Positions 33,469-42,700 are shown, counted from the stretch's first letter. The stretch: DNA of 64,000 nucleotides from Palsa-506 sp963755815 (GCA_963755815.1 CAVWLF010000010.1:248001-312000); one strand, 5' to 3'. Made by a program: numbers and translations. Notes: generated by a model not told the origin, from the letters alone.

Positions 33469-35835
33469 TCAGCTGCCTGGCCCGCTGCCGCGGCGGCGGA
33501 CCGGTGCTCGCCCCGGCGGCTGCCTGGGCCGGGGTCGGGATTCCGCCAGTGGCGGAATCCCGCAGGACTGCGTCTTGCCGGGCAGCAGCCGCACGCGGTC
33601 GCCGTGGTGCCGGATGTCCAGCGGCTTACCGTCGTTGACCGCGTAGCTCGCCTCGGTGTCGGTGACCTCGACCCGCAGCCGCTGACCCCGGATGAGAACG
33701 TTGAACGCGAGCCGGTTGAGGCCCTCCGGGAGCCGGGGCGAGAAGCTGATCATGCCGGCCTGCATGCGCATTCCGCCGAAACCGCTGACCAGCGCGACCC
33801 AGCAGCCGGCCAGCGAGGCGATGTGCACGCCGTCGCGGGTGTTCTGCTCCAGGTCCCGCAGGTCCATCAGGGCGGCCTCGCCGAGGTAGTCGAAGGCCAG
33901 GGCCATTTGCCCGACCTCCGCGGCCACGACCGCCTGGACGCAGGCCGACAAGGAAGAGTCCCGCACGGTGAGCGGCTCGTAGTAGTCGAAGTTGCGGGCC
34001 TTCTGCTCGGCGGTGAACGCACCCCCGCACCGGTGGATGGCCATCACCAGGTCGGCCTGCTTGAGCACCTGCTTGCGGTACAGGTCGAAGTAGGGGAAGT
34101 GCAGCATCAGCGGGTACTGCTCCGGCGTGGTGGCGGCGAAGTCCCAGACCTGATGCCGGGTGAATCCCTCGGACTGCGGATGCACGCCGAGCGCCTCGTC
34201 ATAGGGGATGTGCATCGCCTCGGCCGCGTCGCGCCAGCTCGCGGACTCCTCCTGGCTGATGCCCAGCTCCCGCGCCCGGTCCGGATAGCGCTGCGCCGAA
34301 TCAGCGGCGCCCAGCAGATTCTGCTTCGCCATCAGGTTGGTGTAAACGTTGTCGTCGGCTATGGCGCTGTACTCGTCCGGGCCGGTGACCCCGTCGATGT
34401 GGAACCGGCCCCGGTCGTCGTGATGGCCGAGCGAGCGCCACAGCCGCGCGGTGTGCGTCAGCAGTTCCATCCCGATGCCGCGGTCGAAGTCTTCGTCGCC
34501 GGTGGCGTCGACATAGCGGATCGCCGCGTCGGCGATGTCGGCGTTGACGTGAAAGGCGGCCGTGCCCGCGGGCCAGTAGCCCGAGCACTCCTGCCCGGCG
34601 ATGGTCCGCCACGGGAAGGCGGAGCCCTTCAGGCCGAGCTGAGTCGCCCGGTCGAGGGCCAGCGGCAGGGTGCTGTGCCGCCATCGCAGCGCGCTGGCCG
34701 CCGCATCGGGAATCGTCACGGTCAGCATCGGCAGGACGAAGGTCTCGGTATCCCAGAACGAGTGCCCGTCGTAGCCGGGCCCGGTCAGCCCCTTCGCCGG
34801 GATCGCCCGGTTCTCCGCCCGGGCCCCGGCCTGCAGGACGTGGAACAGCGCGAAACGCGCCGCCTGCTGCACCTCGGTATCACCGTCGATCTCCACGTCG
34901 GCGCGGTCCCAGAAGTCATCCAGGTAGGCACGCTGCTCGGCCAGCAGCCCGTCCCAGCCGGTCTGCCTGGCCGTGGTCAGGGCCGCCCATACCTGATCAC
35001 GCACGGCGGGCAGCGAACGCGTACTGGACCACCCGTACGCCACGAACTTGATCAGCCGCAGCCGCTGCCCCGGCTGCAGGGCGGTGGTCGCCGTCACCAG
35101 GCCGCCATCGGAGTAGGACGACGACTCGACCATTACCTCGGCGGGCGAGTCGTGCACGTGGTCCATCGCCGCGCCGACCCGCAGCCCGCTGCGCTTGGTG
35201 GTATGCACCATCATCACCACGCTGCCCCGGCACTCGGTGAATTCGCTGGCCAGCGGGCTTTCGAGGGCGGCGGCGACCCGCGGGTCCCCGGTGATCAGCG
35301 GCTGCTGCTCATTGGCCAGCAGCCCGGACTGCAGGGCGATCCGGGCCGGGCCGTTCAGCGGCTCCACGTCGTAGCAGATCGCCCCGATCGCGCGCTGGGT
35401 GAAGGACACCATCCGGGTCGCGCTGACCCGGACCGCCCGCCCGGCCGGCGAGACCCACTCGACCCGCCGATGCAGCACGCCCGCGCGGAAGTCAAGCTCC
35501 CGCTCGTGCGAGCGCAGCTCGCCGTAGCGGACATCGAACGACTCGTCGTCCACGAACAGGCGGATCAGCTTGCCGTTGGTCACGTTGATGACCGTCTGGC
35601 CGTCCTCAGGGAAGCCGTAGCCGCCCTCCGCGTACGGCAGCGGGCGCGCCTCATAGACCCCGTTGAGATACGTGCCCGGCAGGCCGTGCGGCTCGCCTTC
35701 GTCCAGGTTGGCGCGCCAGCCCAGATGCCCGTTCGACAACGCGAACACCGACTCGGTCTGGGCGAGCAGGTCGACGTCAAGCGAGGTCTCCCGGAGGCTC
35801 CACGGCTCGACGGTGAAGGCTGGCTGCTTGATCAT
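33469..35835 (-). CDS. Glycoside hydrolase family 65 disaccharide phosphorylase
   Basis: This 788-residue protein has GH65 architecture: an N-terminal beta-sandwich starting with FTVEPWSLRET and TESVFALSNGHLGWRANLDEG, a linker, an (alpha/alpha)6 barrel and a small C-terminal sheet. The general-acid Glu is in GVTGPDEYSA near residue 485, and phosphate-binding residues are expected in the following helices. GH65 phosphorylases act on maltose, trehalose, kojibiose or nigerose and release beta-glucose 1-phosphate. The gene follows a beta-phosphoglucomutase gene with a 4-bp overlap, which strongly supports the phosphorylase assignment. The last 25 residues are Pro/Arg-rich. Confidence 0.92.
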   Translation of the reverse strand: MIKQPAFTVEPWSLRETSLDVDLLAQTESVFALSNGHLGWRANLDEGEPHGLPGTYLNGVYEARPLPYAEGGYGFPEDGQTVINVTNGKLIRLFVDDESFDVRYGELRSHERELDFRAGVLHRRVEWVSPAGRAVRVSATRMVSFTQRAIGAICYDVEPLNGPARIALQSGLLANEQQPLITGDPRVAAALESPLASEFTECRGSVVMMVHTTKRSGLRVGAAMDHVHDSPAEVMVESSSYSDGGLVTATTALQPGQRLRLIKFVAYGWSSTRSLPAVRDQVWAALTTARQTGWDGLLAEQRAYLDDFWDRADVEIDGDTEVQQAARFALFHVLQAGARAENRAIPAKGLTGPGYDGHSFWDTETFVLPMLTVTIPDAAASALRWRHSTLPLALDRATQLGLKGSAFPWRTIAGQECSGYWPAGTAAFHVNADIADAAIRYVDATGDEDFDRGIGMELLTHTARLWRSLGHHDDRGRFHIDGVTGPDEYSAIADDNVYTNLMAKQNLLGAADSAQRYPDRARELGISQEESASWRDAAEAMHIPYDEALGVHPQSEGFTRHQVWDFAATTPEQYPLMLHFPYFDLYRKQVLKQADLVMAIHRCGGAFTAEQKARNFDYYEPLTVRDSSLSACVQAVVAAEVGQMALAFDYLGEAALMDLRDLEQNTRDGVHIASLAGCWVALVSGFGGMRMQAGMISFSPRLPEGLNRLAFNVLIRGQRLRVEVTDTEASYAVNDGKPLDIRHHGDRVRLLPGKTQSCGIPPLAESRPRPRQPPGRAPVRRRGSGPGS

Positions 35836-36578
35836 GACGGGCCCATCAGCTCGGCGAGATCGGATACCACGATGTCGGCGCCGTGCTGCTTCAGCGCTTC
35901 CGCATGCGCGGCCCGGTTGACTCCCACCACGGAGCCGAAATGCCCGGCCCGGCCGGCCTCCACCCCGGCCAGCGCGTCCTCGAAGACCGCCGCCTCGGCC
36001 GGCGCCAGGCCCAGCGCCCGTGCCGCCGCCAGGAACGTGTCCGGCGCCGGTTTTCCCGCCAGCTTGTCCCGCTTGGCCACCACGCCGTCGATCCGCACCT
36101 CGAACTCGTCCGCGATGCCCGCGGCGACCAGGACGTCGCGGCAGTTCGCGCTGGACGACACCACGGCGCGGTGCAGCCCCGCCTCCCGGACTGCCTTCAG
36201 GTAGCGGACCGAGCCCGGATAGGCCTCCACCCCGTCCTCGCGGATCCGCCGCAGCACGATCACGTTCTTGCGGTTGCCCAGGCCGTTGACGGTTTGCGCC
36301 TCCGGCGGATCGTCATCGTGGCCCTCGGGCAGCTCGATGCCCCGGGAGGCCAGGAACGAGCGGGTGCCGTCGGCGCGGGGCTTGCCGTCCACGTACTCGT
36401 CGTAGTCATGGACCGGGTCGAAGGGCACGAACGGCTCCCCGGTCTGCTTCGCCCGCTCGCGCAGGTAGGCATCGAACATCTCCTTCCACGCGGCGTCGTG
36501 CACGAGCGCGGTCTTAGTGATCACGCCATCGAGGTCGAAGAGGCATCCGCGGATGCCATCGGGGAGGCCGAGGGTCAT
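35832..36578 (-). CDS. pgmB: Beta-phosphoglucomutase (HAD superfamily)
   Basis: This 248-residue HAD-superfamily enzyme has the first motif CLFDLDGVITKTA (nucleophile and acid Asp), the VSSSANCRDVL motif (Ser/Thr), Lys in GKPAPDTFL and the acidic motif IV in AVFEDALAGVEAG. The cap domain between residues 25 and 120 is the helical type of beta-phosphoglucomutase, which converts beta-glucose 1-phosphate to glucose 6-phosphate. Its stop overlaps the start of the GH65 phosphorylase gene by 4 bp, so the two enzymes form a classic disaccharide phosphorolysis operon with this gene first. Confidence 0.9.
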   Translation of the reverse strand: MTLGLPDGIRGCLFDLDGVITKTALVHDAAWKEMFDAYLRERAKQTGEPFVPFDPVHDYDEYVDGKPRADGTRSFLASRGIELPEGHDDDPPEAQTVNGLGNRKNVIVLRRIREDGVEAYPGSVRYLKAVREAGLHRAVVSSSANCRDVLVAAGIADEFEVRIDGVVAKRDKLAGKPAPDTFLAAARALGLAPAEAAVFEDALAGVEAGRAGHFGSVVGVNRAAHAEALKQHGADIVVSDLAELMGPS

Positions 36579-36846
36579 GCTGAGCTCGCCATCTGCCGGT
36601 CCTTCCTGGCCACGGACGCTATCTGCCCATGATCTCGCTATTCTGGCGCTCCGGCGAGGACTCCGGCCGTGTGTTCAGGGCCGGCTCGCCGGCCGTTCAT
36701 TACCGGCCGCCCGGCCGGGCCGCCGGGCCGCCACCCGGCGGCTGGCCAGGCCCGGCTGGCGGCCGCTGCGGTACCGCCGGCTTCTGCCGCGGCGCCTGCT
36801 GGGCTAGCGTTGCGGCGGGTCCATCGTCGAGCAGCCAGGAGACGCC

Positions 36847-37710
36847 TTGGCCACTATCGCCGCGGTCATCGCATCCACCCACCATCCGTTCTACTACCGG
36901 GCCAGCACCGCGCCCCCCGATCAGCGTCCCCCGTTCGCGGCCGAGTGGATAGCCAAGATCACTGCCTTCCGCGAGACGCTGACCCGGGCCCGGCCGGATG
37001 TCCTGGTCATGGTCGGCTCGGACCACTTCCACCAGCTCTGGCTGGACAACATGCCGCAGTTCCTGGTCGGGCACGCGGAGCAGTACGACGCCAACTGGTA
37101 CAACGAGGAGCGCGAATTCGGCCTGCCGCGCATGCTCCTGCCCGGCCAGCGGGATCTGTCCTGGCACATCCTGCGGCAGGGGCTCGATGCCGGCTTCGAT
37201 CTTGCGTTCAGCAATGAATTGCGCGTCGACCACAGCATCAGCTGCCCGATCATCACGCTACGGCCGGCTGCGGACCTGCCCATCGTGCCGATCTACACCA
37301 ACATCTTCGCCCCGCCGCTGCCGCAGCCGGCCCGGTTCGTCCAGCTCGGGCAGGCCATCCGGGAGATCGTCGAGTCATGGCCGAGTGAGCTCCGGGTGGC
37401 GATCATCGGCACCGGCCACCTCTCGCTGGAGCTGGGCGGTCCGCGCCAGTTCGGCCCGCATGGCCCGGACCCCGAATTTGACGCCCGGGCCGTCGAGTGG
37501 ATCGCTGGCTGCGACATCGACGGGTGCCTGGCCGAAGTCACGCTCGACAGCCTGCATGAGCCCGGCAACGCCACCCACGGCTTCATGGACTTCATGCTCA
37601 TGATGGGCGTCGCCGGCCGGGGCCAGCGGGCTGACTACGTGGAAACGGTGGACCTGTTCCACACTATGGAGGCGTACTTCACCTGGTATCCGAATGGAGT
37701 CCCCGCGTGA
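36847..37710 (+). CDS. Class III extradiol dioxygenase catalytic subunit (LigB-like)
   Basis: This 287-residue protein belongs to the LigB/DODA-type extradiol dioxygenases, which open aromatic diol rings using Fe(II). The metal and catalytic residues fall in ASTHHPFYYR, MVGSDHFHQLW, VDHSISCPII and IGTGHLSLELGG. The preferred start is TTG at 36847, with GGAG 8-11 bp upstream; no better ATG fits. The small subunit gene follows with a 4-bp GTGA overlap, so the pair encodes an alpha/beta protocatechuate 4,5-dioxygenase-like complex. No other ring-cleavage pathway genes adjoin. Confidence 0.88.
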   Translation: MATIAAVIASTHHPFYYRASTAPPDQRPPFAAEWIAKITAFRETLTRARPDVLVMVGSDHFHQLWLDNMPQFLVGHAEQYDANWYNEEREFGLPRMLLPGQRDLSWHILRQGLDAGFDLAFSNELRVDHSISCPIITLRPAADLPIVPIYTNIFAPPLPQPARFVQLGQAIREIVESWPSELRVAIIGTGHLSLELGGPRQFGPHGPDPEFDARAVEWIAGCDIDGCLAEVTLDSLHEPGNATHGFMDFMLMMGVAGRGQRADYVETVDLFHTMEAYFTWYPNGVPA

Positions 37711-38069
37711 GCAAGTACCTGGTCAACAAGTTTCTCTTCACCATCGACCGGGATCCCGCGCTGGTGGAGCGGTATCGGGCCGACCCGGGCGGGACCGTTG
37801 CCTGGTGGGAAGCGGAGCAGTCCGGGCTGATCCTCGGCTGCGCCGAGGCGGAGGCCAGCACCTGGCCGGAGTTCACCGAGCCAGAACGCGCGGCGCTGGC
37901 GGCTCATGACTACGCCAGCCTGTTCGAGCTCGGCGCGCACCCCTTCCTGACCCTCACCCTGTTCATCGCGTTGTTCGAGCGCGACCACGAGGAGCCGCTG
38001 GGCTTCCAGCTGGAGTACGCCCGCCGTCTGCAGCACATTTCGCTGCCCTACGCGGACATCACGACTTAG
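37707..38069 (+). CDS. Extradiol dioxygenase small subunit (LigA-like)
   Basis: The 120-residue helical protein matches the LigA alpha subunit of protocatechuate 4,5-dioxygenase. It begins MSKYLVNKFLFTIDRDP and contains RYRADPGGTVAW, followed by LTEPERAAL-like FTEPERAALAAHDYASLFELGAH, the lid segment over the active site in known LigAB structures. The start GTG overlaps the stop of the catalytic subunit gene (GTGA). The region after the gene carries tandem repeats and a decayed gene, so this operon ends here. Confidence 0.85.
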   Translation: MSKYLVNKFLFTIDRDPALVERYRADPGGTVAWWEAEQSGLILGCAEAEASTWPEFTEPERAALAAHDYASLFELGAHPFLTLTLFIALFERDHEEPLGFQLEYARRLQHISLPYADITT

Positions 38070-38090
38070 CTCGCGGGTACCGCCGAGTCG

Positions 38091-38187
38091 GCCGGACCGC
38101 AGCCCGCGCCGGACCGCAGCCCGAGTCAGCCGGACCGCAGCCCGAGTCAGCCGGACCGCAGCCCGAGTCAGCCGGACCGCAGCGCAA
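38091..38187. repeat. Tandem repeat of a 21-bp unit
   Basis: The unit GCCGGACCGCAGCCCGAGTCA is present in three full copies (38108-38128, 38129-38149, 38150-38170), with a truncated copy at each side. The array is between the LigA-like gene and the DUF4097-like remnant and partly overlaps the end of the remnant's frame. Confidence 0.8.
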
Positions 38188-38437
38188 GCTCGCCGGAGTC
38201 GATGCGGACGGCGATGGTGTGCGCGGCGCTGGCCAGCTGCGGGATCCCGGGCTGCAGATAGCCCGCGGTGACCCGGCTGCTGATGGCGTAGCTGGTGCCG
38301 GCCGGCAGCCGGAAGGTAGCCTGCGCGGAGGTCAGCGAGACGGCCAGGTGCCGAGGCGCCGCGGCGAAGGTGGCGCTCATGTGGCCGGAGCTGATCGCAA
38401 CCGTCAGGGACGGAGTGCGCAGTCCGGTCGCGCTGAG
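38168..38437 (-). pseudogene. Remnant of a DUF4097 (adhesin-like) protein
   Basis: The open frame gives about 89 residues with repeated short beta strands: LTVAISSGHMSATF, HLAVSLTSAQATFRLPAGTSYAI and AAHTIAVRIDSGELAL. This strand-turn-strand pattern with a rising SSG or DSG turn resembles the DUF4097 beta-helix domain of putative adhesins. A TGA codon at 38440-38438 cuts the frame upstream, and the only internal ATG (38380) would give a 70-residue fragment. No N-terminal part can be found, so I call it a decayed remnant. The 531-bp interval 38070-38600 contains this, the 21-bp repeats and the promoter region of the next gene. Confidence 0.45.
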
Positions 38438-38603
38438 TCAAGCGCAATGACCTCGCGCTCCGGGGGCATGGTTAGACGCCGGGGTGGAAACTCCGGATTT
38501 TTTTCTGACCTGAGGCCGGGAGTGTGCCGATTTTGTCAGTGGCTGGGTCGATACTTTAATCGAAGAACTTATCTCTAACAGGCTATAAGCGAGAGGGGGA
38601 GTG

Positions 38604-40790
38604 ATGCCCGAAGAGCCGGATGGCCCGGACCTTCCTCCCCAGCCAGTCCCGCCGGGCTCTCCCCAGCCATGCCAGTCCGGGCGTTCCCAGCCGGTCCCGC
38701 CCGGTTCTCCCCAGCCATGCCAGTCCGGCTCTCCCCAGCCGGTCCCGCCCGGTTTTCCTCAGCCTTGCCAGTCCGGGCGTTCCCAGCCGGTCCCGCCCGG
38801 TTCTCCCCAGCCATGCCAGTCCGGCTCTCCCCAGCCATGCCAGTCCGGCCATGTCCCGGCATCTCCCGCCCGCCCGCCGCAGCCCGCAGGCCCGGCGTAC
38901 GACGCGCTGGCGGCCGGGTTCACCCACTGTGACCAGGTGCCGGGCGCGCGCGGGTTCGCGGCCGGGGGGCCGCTGGACCAGATGGAGCCCGGCCCGGCCC
39001 TAGCTGGCGTTACCGCCGATGCCGCGGCCGGGGGCCTGGCGGTGCTGGATGATGACCAGCTGGTCGGGGTGCTGTGCGCGGCGCGGCGGCTGGAGTCCTG
39101 GGCGGCGTCGATCAGGCTGCGGGCGGTCGCGGACCTGACCGCGCGCCGGGACGCGGCCGCGGCCGCCACCGGGGACCGGCGTCAGGCTGATCATGTCGGT
39201 GACGAGATCGCCGCCGCGCTGACGCTGACCGGCCGGGCCGCGGACCGGCTGGTCAGCCTCGCCATCGGCGTCACCCGGCTCCCGGCCGCCGCGGCGGCGT
39301 TAGCCGCCGGGCGGATTGACCTGCCCCGCGCGGCCGTGTTCGCCGACGAACTCGCGGGCCTGGGTGATGTCGCGGCGGCGGCGATCGCGGCCGTGGTGGG
39401 CGGGGATGCGGCCGGGCTGACGACCAGCCGGCTGCGGGACCGGCTGCACCGCGAGGTGCTGGCCTTTGACCCGCAGGCCGCGCGCAAGCGGCGGGAGAAG
39501 GCCGAAAAGGACGCCCGGGTGGAATGCTGGGCCGAGCCGTCCGGGACCTGGTCGATGGCCGGGCGGGACCTGCCCCCGGCCGGGGTGCTGGCCGCCGACC
39601 AGCACCTGGACGCCGACGCCCGCGCGCTCAAAGCCGCCGGCGCCGCCGGGACGCTGCCGCAGCTGCGCGCCGCGGTGTTCCTCGCCCGCCTCAACGGCCA
39701 GCCCCTGGACACCCTCCTCCCCGCCCCGCATCCCGGCCGCCCCGGCCAGGACCTCAGCGCTGGCCAGGACGGTAACCCGGCCGGTGAGCACTCCGGCACG
39801 AGCCACGACGGGCCCGGCGCACCCGGCGCGGGTGGCGACCCCAGCGACGGCGATAGCCCAGGTGACGGCAGCGGCCTGGATGACGGCAACGGCGCCGGTG
39901 GCGGCGACGGTCCGGGTGACGGTGACGGCCCCGGACTGGGCGGCCGGCCGCGCCTGCCCGGTTCAGGTCCCGGTCCGGGCAGCGGCTGGCCGCCAGCGGC
40001 CGCCCCGGGGTCCGGAGCCGGGCTGACCGGGACGATCAGCCTGACCGTTCCGCTGACCACCTGGCTCGGCCTGACCGGGCAGCCCGGCCAGGTCGCCGGG
40101 TACGGGCACCTGGACGCCGCCGCCTGCCGCGACCTCGCGGCCACTGTTGCGGCCGGCCCTGGCGCCCGCTGGCACCTGATCATCACCGGCCCCGACGGCA
40201 CTGCCATCGGATACGGCCGCGCCATGAAAGGAAACCCGCCACCGGACGACCCGCCATCCTCAGGCGGGACCGGTCGCCCCGGCGGCCCGCCACCCCCAGG
40301 CGGGACCGGACGATCCGGCGGTCCCTCACCACCGGGCGGGACCGGGCAGTCCGGCGGTCCCTCACCTCCCGGCGGGACCGGGCCTCCCGGCGGCTCCGCA
40401 CCACCCGGATTGACCGGCAATGCCGGCCAGCTCCGCTGGCTCGCGGGCATCAAGATCAGCTGGCTGGAAACCGGGACGTGCGGGCACGCCCGGGAAACAT
40501 TCGCGTACCAGCCATCAGCCACCTTGCGGAACCTGATCAAGATCCGCAACGTGACCTGCACCTTCCCGGGCTGCCGCCGGACGGCCCGCCGATGCGATGA
40601 CGACCACACGGTGCCTTACGACCAGGGCGGCCGCACCTGCGAGTGCAACCTTTCTCCTCTCTGCCGGCGGCACCACGGCGCCAAACAGGCACCCGGCTGG
40701 CATCTCCTGCAGCCCACTCCGGGCACCCTGACCTGGATCCTCCCCAGCGGCCGGACCTACACCACCGAACCCGGCCAGTACACCGCCTGA
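38604..40790 (+). CDS. DUF222/HNH endonuclease-domain protein (13E12 type)
   Basis: The 728-residue protein begins at the ATG at 38604 after a GAGGGGGA purine tract; an in-frame GTG one codon earlier is possible. Residues 12-95 are tandem Pro/Ser/Gln-rich repeats (PPGSPQPCQSG and variants). The DUF222 helical domain follows around 135-380, then a Gly/Asp-rich linker and an (SGGTG)-rich linker. The HNH nuclease motif is at the C-terminus: CTFPGCRRTARRCDDDHTVP with two zinc-binding Cys and further LCRRHHGAKQ. The family is multicopy in many actinobacteria and may be mobile, but no terminal repeats are seen. Its substrate is unknown. Confidence 0.88.
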   Translation: MPEEPDGPDLPPQPVPPGSPQPCQSGRSQPVPPGSPQPCQSGSPQPVPPGFPQPCQSGRSQPVPPGSPQPCQSGSPQPCQSGHVPASPARPPQPAGPAYDALAAGFTHCDQVPGARGFAAGGPLDQMEPGPALAGVTADAAAGGLAVLDDDQLVGVLCAARRLESWAASIRLRAVADLTARRDAAAAATGDRRQADHVGDEIAAALTLTGRAADRLVSLAIGVTRLPAAAAALAAGRIDLPRAAVFADELAGLGDVAAAAIAAVVGGDAAGLTTSRLRDRLHREVLAFDPQAARKRREKAEKDARVECWAEPSGTWSMAGRDLPPAGVLAADQHLDADARALKAAGAAGTLPQLRAAVFLARLNGQPLDTLLPAPHPGRPGQDLSAGQDGNPAGEHSGTSHDGPGAPGAGGDPSDGDSPGDGSGLDDGNGAGGGDGPGDGDGPGLGGRPRLPGSGPGPGSGWPPAAAPGSGAGLTGTISLTVPLTTWLGLTGQPGQVAGYGHLDAAACRDLAATVAAGPGARWHLIITGPDGTAIGYGRAMKGNPPPDDPPSSGGTGRPGGPPPPGGTGRSGGPSPPGGTGQSGGPSPPGGTGPPGGSAPPGLTGNAGQLRWLAGIKISWLETGTCGHARETFAYQPSATLRNLIKIRNVTCTFPGCRRTARRCDDDHTVPYDQGGRTCECNLSPLCRRHHGAKQAPGWHLLQPTPGTLTWILPSGRTYTTEPGQYTA

Positions 40791-40801
40791 CCAGGGCCGA
40801 C

Positions 40802-40870
40802 CTCGGCCCTGAGCAAGGGGATCTCAGCCCTGAGCAGGGATTTCAGCTCTGAGCAGGGGCGATCTGGGCC
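40802..40870. repeat. Three imperfect tandem repeats after the HNH gene
   Basis: CGGCCCTGAGCAAGGGG, CAGCCCTGAGCAGGG and CAGCTCTGAGCAGGGG recur at intervals of 19-22 bp between the HNH stop and the amine oxidase stop. They may contribute to a terminator between the convergent genes. No coding role is seen. Confidence 0.55.
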
Positions 40871-42565
40871 CTAATCAGCGGCGACCTCAGCCGCGCAGCG
40901 GTAGCCGCTTCGCAACGCGCCTTCCATGTAGCCCTGAAAATTCACTGACGTGTGCTCGCCACCGAAGTGGAGATTCCCGTGCTGCCTGCCCTGGATCCCG
41001 TTGAAGGCGGTGTACTGGCCGACCTTGAGATAGGAGTACGCGCCGCCGATGTGCGGGTCTCCTGACGACCAGGCATAGAACGCCTTGCCGTTAAATGCCG
41101 CCTTGACGCCCGGGAAGTCGGTCTCGAAGCAATTGACGAAGTCCGCCGCCATGGCGGCGGGCGCCGGGCCGTAGTAGGAGGTCAGCCCGTACCGCCGGCC
41201 GATGTCCGCGCCGACGGCGCCACCCGGCAAGGCGATCAGGATGCCTGGCTTTCCGCGCTGGTCGATGGTTGTCTCCCAGCCGCCCTGGACAATCCGGTCG
41301 GTGTACATGTCACCGGTCCAGCCGTCGGCGTTCCACACCCGGCTGGAGAACTGCAGCTGGATCTTCGAGTTGGAGCCGAGTGGCTCGTGCCGGATAGCTC
41401 GCAGCTGTGGCGGAGGCAGCTCAATGCCGTGCAACTCCACCTCGCGGAGCTTGGTGAACGGAAGGGCGAGCACGACGTGATCGGCGTGCACCTCGCGCGT
41501 GCGCAGGCCATTGGCGAAAGTGCAGGTGTATCGCCCGTGACCGCGGGCCCGCAGGGCCACGAGGCGCTCACCCAGGCGGACCGTTCCGGCCGGCAGCCGG
41601 CCGACCAGGCCGGTGATGAGCTGGTCGTTGCCGCCCCGAATATGCCACTTCTCGTCGGTGCCGGAGAGCTGCGGCTGCCGCCTCGGCTGGAGCCCGCTCG
41701 GTGAGCTGTCGTACAAGCCGAGCAGGTAGATCAGGTTCAGTGCCGACTGCTCCTCGGCCGGCCCGCCGTATTCATCAAGCAGCACGGAAACGCAGAGACG
41801 GCCGAAGTCGGACTGCAGGCCGCCGCGGATGTTCTCCTCAATCCACTGCGTGGCGGGCATGTGGTCCCACCGCCACCCCCAGGCGGTATGCCGGTTGTGC
41901 AGCGTCGGCCAGGGGGCCTTGTTGTTGGCCGCATCGTAAAACAGCTTGAAGGCCCAGTCTCGCCACTCCCGGTTCAGCGCTGCCTGCCGCCAGAAACGGC
42001 CGCCAAATCGCAGCCGCTCATCCTGGGGATGGGTGTGCGGCGGATACCGGTTGACGTTATCCAGCGTCAGCCCGAAGCTCGCCGTGAGCCGTCGCGTGAC
42101 CGTGTGCTCGCTGGAGATGAACTCGCCGTGCTGCTCGGCGTACTGGCCCGCATCGAAGAAGCCGTGCAGGGTATAGACGCGCCCGCCCGCCCGGACCGGG
42201 TTGTACTCGTAGATCTCGCTGCGGATGCGGTGGCGCCGCCAGAGCCGGTAGGCGCAGCCGAGCCCGGCCAGGCCCGAGCCGACAATCACGACGCGCGGGC
42301 CGTGACCGGAGTCGGCCGCCGCGCGCGCTGGTTGCCGGAAGGCGGCCGGGATTGTCGCTGCTACGGCCGCAACGCCCGCGCCACCAAGGACAGCCCGCCG
42401 CGACAACAGGCCGCTGTTGGCCGGGGGCGCCTCGGCTGCTGTCGGCAGCCCGGCTCCCGTCGCTGGCGACCCCTCGGCTATCGCTGCCGGTGATTCCCCG
42501 GCTGCTGCGGGCGTCCCGGCTCCGGCCGTCAGCGTCCGGGCAGTCGGCGAGAATCTGGTCGTCAT
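40871..42565 (-). CDS. Tat-exported flavin amine oxidase
   Basis: The 564-residue protein has a low-complexity N-terminus and then a twin-arginine signal (SRRAVLGGAGVAAVAATIPAAF, residues about 54-75). A GxGxxG FAD-binding motif follows (VVIVGSGLAGLGCAYRL) with the Rossmann continuation IYEYNPVRAGGRVYT. The C-terminal region holds the FAD-contact segment LHFGGEHTSVNFQGYMEGALRSG, which is diagnostic for monoamine/polyamine oxidase-type flavoenzymes. Folded export via Tat suits an FAD enzyme. The substrate could be an amine or amino acid. The long stretch before the RR motif suggests the true start may be nearer to it. Confidence 0.87.
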   Translation of the reverse strand: MTTRFSPTARTLTAGAGTPAAAGESPAAIAEGSPATGAGLPTAAEAPPANSGLLSRRAVLGGAGVAAVAATIPAAFRQPARAAADSGHGPRVVIVGSGLAGLGCAYRLWRRHRIRSEIYEYNPVRAGGRVYTLHGFFDAGQYAEQHGEFISSEHTVTRRLTASFGLTLDNVNRYPPHTHPQDERLRFGGRFWRQAALNREWRDWAFKLFYDAANNKAPWPTLHNRHTAWGWRWDHMPATQWIEENIRGGLQSDFGRLCVSVLLDEYGGPAEEQSALNLIYLLGLYDSSPSGLQPRRQPQLSGTDEKWHIRGGNDQLITGLVGRLPAGTVRLGERLVALRARGHGRYTCTFANGLRTREVHADHVVLALPFTKLREVELHGIELPPPQLRAIRHEPLGSNSKIQLQFSSRVWNADGWTGDMYTDRIVQGGWETTIDQRGKPGILIALPGGAVGADIGRRYGLTSYYGPAPAAMAADFVNCFETDFPGVKAAFNGKAFYAWSSGDPHIGGAYSYLKVGQYTAFNGIQGRQHGNLHFGGEHTSVNFQGYMEGALRSGYRCAAEVAAD

Positions 42566-42663
42566 CGTGACCCCCGGTTGGCCGGCCCTCAGTTCCGCCT
42601 AAAGCGCTGGTTTACTGACGATAACTTGCCGGGCCCGCCGCGGCTTCGCCGTAGGCAAGGCTG

Positions 42664-42700
42664 CGGCCGGGCTGGCCCGCGTCGCGAGCCAGCCCGGCCG
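42664..42700. terminator. Strong 13-bp-stem hairpin downstream of the CHAT gene
   Basis: CGGCCGGGCTGGC (42664-42676) pairs perfectly with GCCAGCCCGGCCG (42688-42700) across an 11-base loop. It lies between the CHAT gene end (42848) and the start of the amine oxidase (42565), both leftward. No T-run follows. It could be a terminator for the CHAT transcript or a structured leader of the amine oxidase mRNA. Confidence 0.55.

Noticed and set aside
38655..38860. CRISPR or minisatellite array at the start of the HNH gene
   Set aside because: The repeats are in-frame coding units of varying length with no unique spacers.
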